DNA of 13,266 bases from Thermoanaerobaculaceae bacterium (GTDB lineage Bacteria > Acidobacteriota > Thermoanaerobaculia > Thermoanaerobaculales > Thermoanaerobaculaceae), in assembly GCA_022865555.1 (NCBI GenBank), contig JALHTD010000500.1:1-13266 (forward strand), read 5' to 3'. Position 1 is the stretch's first letter, and the number at the start of each line of letters is the position of its first letter. Below are positions 12,513 to 13,266 of the stretch, piece after piece. Position numbers and translations under genes: made by a program. The notes beneath the pieces were generated by a model, which was not told the origin of the DNA, did not search any database, and saw only the letters and a list, made by a program, of their open reading frames with translations.

Positions 12513-13266
12513 TCCGAGAGGTCCTGGAGAGGCTGCTCGCGGGGGAGAGCCTTTCCGCCGCGACCACCGAGGAGTGCTTCACGGCGCTGATGGCAGGGGA
12601 GTGGTCGGAGCCCGAGCAGGCCGCTTTCCTGGTGGCGCTCCGGGCAAAGGGGGAGACCGCCGGCGAGGTGGCGGCCGCGGCGCGGGTGCTGCGTTCCTTC
12701 GCCGTGCCGGTGGCGACGAGCCGCACGCCGCTCGTCGACACCTGCGGCACCGGCGGGGACGGAGCACACACGCTCAACATCTCCACCGGCGCGGCGCTGG
12801 TGGCGGCAGCGTGCGGGGTCACGGTGGCCAAACACGGCAACCGCTCGGTCTCATCCCGCTGCGGGTCCGCCGACGTGCTGGAGGCGCTTGGCGTGCCGCT
12901 GGAGCTTGAACCCGAGAAGCTCGGGGCGCTGCTGGACGCCGTGGGGTTTGCAGTCCGGTTCGCGCCCCGCCAGCACCCGGCGATGCGCGCCGTGATGCCG
13001 GTGCGGCGGGTCCTCGGCGTACGCACGGTGTTCAACCTCCTGGGGCCGCTCGCCAACCCCGCCGGGGTGAAGCGCCAGGTGGTGGGCGTCTACAGCGCCG
13101 CCGTCATGCCGCTGGTGGCCGGGGCGCTCGCGGAGCTGGGTGCAGAGCACGCCTGGGTGGTGCACGGGGAGGACGGCCTGGACGAGCTGTCGGTGTGCGC
13201 GCCCACGCGGGTGATCGAAGTGCGTGCGGGCAAGATCACGGGCGAGCTGGTGGTGGACCCGAGCAA
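12509..13266 (+). CDS. trpD: Anthranilate phosphoribosyltransferase (3' end outside window)
   Basis: The first 252 codons of the enzyme that joins anthranilate to PRPP, the second step of the tryptophan branch. The substrate motifs are intact: the PRPP loop GTGGDG (80-85) followed by LNIST (89-93), KHGNRSVSS (108-116), CGSADVLEALGV (118-129) and a later NLLGPLANPAG (176-186). GTG 12509 overlaps the trpG stop by four bases (GTGTGA region) and GGAGG at 12497-12501 gives a good spacing. The GTG two bases earlier belongs to the trpG frame. The family is usually about 330-350 residues, so roughly a quarter lies beyond the window. This is the separate trpD type, not the TrpG-TrpD fusion of enteric bacteria. 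Later trp genes (trpC, F, B, A) may follow, but none is visible. Confidence 0.95.
   Translation, partial: MIREVLERLLAGESLSAATTEECFTALMAGEWSEPEQAAFLVALRAKGETAGEVAAAARVLRSFAVPVATSRTPLVDTCGTGGDGAHTLNISTGAALVAAACGVTVAKHGNRSVSSRCGSADVLEALGVPLELEPEKLGALLDAVGFAVRFAPRQHPAMRAVMPVRRVLGVRTVFNLLGPLANPAGVKRQVVGVYSAAVMPLVAGALAELGAEHAWVVHGEDGLDELSVCAPTRVIEVRAGKITGELVVDPS

Noticed and set aside
1..13266. CRISPR array, IS element, tRNA, prophage or defence system
   Set aside because: No regularly spaced repeats, transposase, integrase, cloverleaf or defence-type domains were seen.

Overview
The window is about 70% GC by eye and comes from a bacterial chromosome. It is tightly packed, genes overlap by a few bases, and GTG and TTG starts occur beside ATG. 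Nothing in it looks mobile: I saw no IS, phage, CRISPR, tRNA or rRNA. The mix of RNase J, an RsmA-RNase J-UppP-FtsK run, a fused AroD-AroE and a split ThDP decarboxylase suggests a high-GC, deep-branching bacterium. Acidobacteriota or a related lineage is my guess, but gene content alone cannot settle it.

Region 1 (2-6500, + strand) is a run of seven genes joined by overlapping or abutting starts and stops. They are the 3' end of rsmA (16S rRNA dimethyladenosine transferase), rnj (RNase J), uppP (undecaprenyl-diphosphatase), ftsK (DNA translocase), a 99-residue single-span membrane protein I do not recognise, and the alpha and beta halves of a sulfopyruvate/phosphonopyruvate decarboxylase-like ThDP enzyme. 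The first four are housekeeping functions (ribosome maturation, RNA decay, lipid carrier recycling, chromosome segregation). The role of the last three in this cluster is unclear.

Region 2 (6526-7083, - strand) is ppa, a family I inorganic pyrophosphatase, convergent with region 1.

Region 3 (7084-7417) is the only intergenic stretch over 300 bases, and it is the most interesting part of the window. It holds a weak ppa promoter candidate on the - strand. On the + strand a TTGACA-type promoter is placed so that its transcript would begin at or next to an ATG. That ATG opens a 19-residue leader peptide with Trp-Pro-Trp near its end and a stop at 7317-7319. Right after the stop come five GC-rich segments that can pair in mutually exclusive ways (1:2, 2:3, 3:4, 4:5). 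The last segment contains the Shine-Dalgarno sequence of the next gene. The geometry fits a tryptophan-sensing ribosome-mediated attenuator that would act mainly by hiding a ribosome binding site.

Region 4 (7418-13266, + strand) is the operon this leader would control: a fused 3-dehydroquinate dehydratase/shikimate dehydrogenase (aroDE), hisD (histidinol dehydrogenase), trpE, trpG and the 5' part of trpD, which runs off the window. It joins two shikimate-pathway steps to the first steps of the tryptophan branch, with one histidine-pathway gene in the middle. Two short spaces, before hisD and before trpE, each hold a small reading frame coupled to the next gene; both are tentative.
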